Assembly (NCBI GenBank): GCA_028706315.1
Contig: JAQWBP010000010.1
Span: 1 to 58,919, forward strand
Direction: 5' to 3'
From: Syntrophomonadaceae bacterium
Lineage (GTDB): Bacteria; Bacillota; Syntrophomonadia; Syntrophomonadales; Syntrophomonadaceae
Length of the DNA: 58,919 nt
Made by a program: the position numbers and the translations under genes. Below are positions 57,044 through 58,919 of this stretch, piece after piece. Position 1 is the first letter of the stretch. Every line of letters starts with the position of its first letter. The notes under the pieces are model-generated. The model saw only the letters and a list, made by a program, of their open reading frames with translations. It did not search any database and had not been told where the DNA came from.

Positions 57044-58222
57044 TTATGCTTTATATTCTGCATAAATCGTGCGGATTTCATCAGCAACTTCTTCCATGGC
57101 CACCACTACCAGCGGATCAAATAAGCTGCCAGTTGCTTTTTTAATGACTTGTATAGCTGCCTGATGATTTAAGCGTTCCTCATCAGGAAATAGGCTGGTC
57201 ATGGCGTCATAAATATCAGCAACAGCTATGATACGAGCATTAAATGGTATTTCAGTATAGGCCCGTCCTTCTGGATAGCCACTGCCATCATACCTTTCAT
57301 GATGATATTTAACCCCTGCTTTAATCTCAGCAAAAATCCCCGTAACCGGCAAGAGTTCCGCACCATAGGCAGCATGGTCACCCAAAATTTCCCCGGATTC
57401 ATTCAGGCTATTTTCCTCTGCCCTAATTTTCCCTATATCATGTAATAAAGCAGTATACTCTAGAACTTCCATTTCATCATCGACTACGCCCAACTGTTTC
57501 CCTATTAGTTTCGACACCAATGCTACCCGCTCAGCATGTCCTTGATATCCGGGCAGCAAAGATTCAATTGCTTTTACTAGAGTTTTTATAATCACCAACA
57601 TGTTTTCACTCTTCTGGATCTCAGCCTGGCTTTTTCCCCGGCAAAGCGAAATATATCCACAGATAGCAGTAATTAATTCCTTATCGCGTACCGTAAAAAT
57701 TTCGCTGCTATTGTTTACCAGATACAGTACTCCTTCTATTTGTTCTTCACTACCCAAAGGTACGGCCATATAATTTTTTATTAATGCAGGCCGGTTGGCT
57801 ATTTCTGTTTCAGTATCTCCAGGATTAAAAATGATCGTCCTGGAGTTTTGTAAAATACTTTTATTGATTTCTTCCCATCCTGTCCATTCAGCAACAGGTT
57901 GAGGATAAAACATATTTTCTGGGGCTAACCAGATAAAAACCTGTTCACTTTTCACCAGATGATTTGCCCATCTTAATAGATAATCAACCAAATTTTGCCG
58001 AGGCATTCCCGTATGTAAACCTCGCGTTGCTTTTATTAATAATTCAAGTTTCTCAATATGCTCGATCCGTTTTTGATTAAGCGCAATGTAGTAAGTTGCC
58101 GCAAGACTTATCCCAAGGATAATAAAGGCTATAATAAACTCCGGCAACCGCCCGGTTAGAGTGATAGATATTAATAACGCTGTAACTATAAAACCTATTA
58201 ACACAATTTGTTTAGCATTCAC
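57044..58222 (-). CDS. Membrane GAF/HD-GYP-type phosphohydrolase
   Basis: Probable cyclic-di-GMP phosphodiesterase or related HD protein. Residues 5-50 hold two transmembrane helices; residues about 60-195 look like a GAF sensor domain; residues about 205-390 are the HD-GYP domain. HD is in LLHDIGKIR, and the GYP motif is in HHERYDGSGYPEG; further conserved blocks are HGAAYGAELLPVTGIF-like (HAAYGAELL) and FNARIIAVADIYDAMTS. Key residues for catalysis are present. GTG start after GGAG. It is followed by the IPT genes, so a second-messenger link to surface proteins is possible but unproven. Confidence 0.88.
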   Translation of the reverse strand: MNAKQIVLIGFIVTALLISITLTGRLPEFIIAFIILGISLAATYYIALNQKRIEHIEKLELLIKATRGLHTGMPRQNLVDYLLRWANHLVKSEQVFIWLAPENMFYPQPVAEWTGWEEINKSILQNSRTIIFNPGDTETEIANRPALIKNYMAVPLGSEEQIEGVLYLVNNSSEIFTVRDKELITAICGYISLCRGKSQAEIQKSENMLVIIKTLVKAIESLLPGYQGHAERVALVSKLIGKQLGVVDDEMEVLEYTALLHDIGKIRAEENSLNESGEILGDHAAYGAELLPVTGIFAEIKAGVKYHHERYDGSGYPEGRAYTEIPFNARIIAVADIYDAMTSLFPDEERLNHQAAIQVIKKATGSLFDPLVVVAMEEVADEIRTIYAEYKA

Positions 58223-58329
58223 GATTTACCGCTCCTTTGCCTCTATAAGTTCGATATTATTAATCTATTGTCCTACTTCGCGCTATGTTTTGCTAAAATT
58301 TCCTCTTTTTCGCGTATATATATAAATAT

Positions 58330-58358
58330 TTGACATATTTACCTGCCAGATCTAGTAT
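58330..58358 (+). promoter_or_regulatory. Strong sigma-A-type promoter, plus strand
   Basis: TTGACA (58330-58335), a 17-base spacer and TAGTAT (58353-58358) match the sigma-A consensus well. It would start transcription near 58365 and read through a perfect AAAGGAGG (58381-58388) toward the gene at 58734. It lies in the 511-base gap 58223-58733, which otherwise holds nothing recognisable except the short frame described next. Confidence 0.6.
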
Positions 58359-58397
58359 TAAGATAAGTAATATTAATCACAAAGGAGGCGAAATAAT

Positions 58398-58451
58398 ATT
58401 ACAATCGCGGGAATTGCGGGGTTCTGGGGATACAGGAGTACACAGCCATAA
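58398..58451 (+). CDS. Possible 17-residue leader peptide with ATT start
   Basis: A perfect Shine-Dalgarno AAAGGAGG is followed 9 bases later by ATT, then 16 codons and TAA (58449-58451), giving MTIAGIAGFWGYRSTQP if ATT is read as Met. No ATG, GTG or TTG lies within 20 bases. The frame is too short for coding statistics. It may be a leader peptide, the relic of a broken gene, or chance. Confidence 0.25.
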   Translation: MTIAGIAGFWGYRSTQP

Positions 58452-58733
58452 AAGATTGTAAATGATAATGTTAGTAAAAAAACAATTATTTATTTTGTCT
58501 CGTTATAATATTTAATTAATTTATACAGGACTGCCTTACCTGCAAAACATTATATCAGATATAAAGTGCTTGGTTGAACCTGACGCCATAGTGAGCCTTT
58601 TATACCTGGTCGTATCACTAGATTGCTTCTATAATCGCTGATAGCTCCTTATTCCCTTTCATTTAAACAATGTGACACCTACCTGGCAATTCCATTTACT
58701 AATCTACTCGGAAATGCATGGAGGGAGATAATT

Positions 58734-58919
58734 ATGAAGTCGGTTAAGCAAATTGTAAGTTCTACTGTTATTAATGAAGGGATTAACTATATCGAAAAAA
58801 ATCCAGTTCAGAACCTGGAAAAACTGCTTAACTGGGGAGAAAAACTAGTCAGCAGAGAAAATCATAAAGAATACGCGCAAGCGTTTCATAAAATCTTAAC
58901 TGGCCCCGACAATAACTGG
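58734..58919 (+). CDS. Truncated protein, possibly N-terminus of a radical SAM enzyme
   Basis: Open to the edge of the window: 62 residues and no stop. The Shine-Dalgarno GGAGGGAG lies 6 bases before the ATG. The N-terminus (KSVKQIVSSTVINEGINYIE, a helix, then EKNPVQNLEKLLNWGEKLVS) and the end GPDNNW resemble the helical lead-in of some Clostridial radical SAM proteins, where NNWY follows. This is a guess from memory. Nothing catalytic is visible yet. It is likely transcribed from the promoter at 58330 or one nearer. Confidence 0.45.
   Translation, partial: MKSVKQIVSSTVINEGINYIEKNPVQNLEKLLNWGEKLVSRENHKEYAQAFHKILTGPDNNW

Overview
The window reads as a chromosomal segment of an anaerobic, spore-forming, low-GC Firmicute of the Clostridia type. 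Evidence: sporulation genes (spoIID, spoIIID, spo0F), an Mbl-type MreB, YwlE arginine phosphatase, an RNA polymerase delta-like protein, and a gene order that closely follows the Bacillus subtilis stretch pyrG - spo0F - fba - tal - glpX - rho - rpmE - prfA - prmC - tsaC - mntP - ywlE - rpiB - glyA - atp operon - ywmB - murA - spoIID - spoIIID - mbl - flhO/P. The style of the proteins (large IPT/TIG and SLH surface proteins, a 700-residue FtsA-like protein) suggests Syntrophomonas or a relative, but that is an inference. Compared with B. subtilis (from memory), spoIIR, upp, ywlG and the second murA are missing from their usual slots.

Almost every gene is on the minus strand, so transcription runs from high to low coordinates. 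Exceptions are one small gene at 43963-44325 and a truncated gene at the right edge (58734 onward). From right to left: (1) 44.3-58.2 kb is an accessory cell-surface block: HD-GYP protein, small IPT/TIG protein, a 2085-residue IPT/TIG + FN3 protein, a 561-residue secreted beta-rich repeat protein, an SLH protein and an M1-family metallopeptidase. (2) 30.8-43.8 kb holds argS, delta-like rpoE, an MBL hydrolase, pyrG, a FemAB-type ligase, alr, sppA, a Yip1 protein, spo0F, fba, fsa, glpX and rho. (3) 17-30.5 kb holds a LysM/M23 endopeptidase, an MBL protein, a radical SAM protein, yhaM, rpmE, yqhQ, prfA, prmC, tsaC, mntP, ywlE, rpiB, glyA, a dCMP deaminase and a MazG-like enzyme. (4) 9.6-16.9 kb is a complete F1Fo ATP synthase operon. 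(5) 0.7-9.5 kb holds ywmB, murA, spoIID, spoIIID, mbl, a flagellar rod gene, a WecG/TagA glycosyltransferase and a long FtsA-like protein.

Twelve annotated starts differ from the longest open frame because a good Shine-Dalgarno sequence marks an internal start. One gene (tsaC, 21241-22224) can only be completed from a CTG start. Three intergenic regions (about 180-680, 3703-3935, 47332-47668) carry copies of one family of long degenerate inverted repeats, two of them with the same central hairpin. The first 120 bases hold two CtsR-like operators and a promoter pointing out of the window to the left, which predicts a Clp/McsB protein-quality-control gene next door. No tRNA, rRNA, CRISPR array, insertion sequence or transposase was found.
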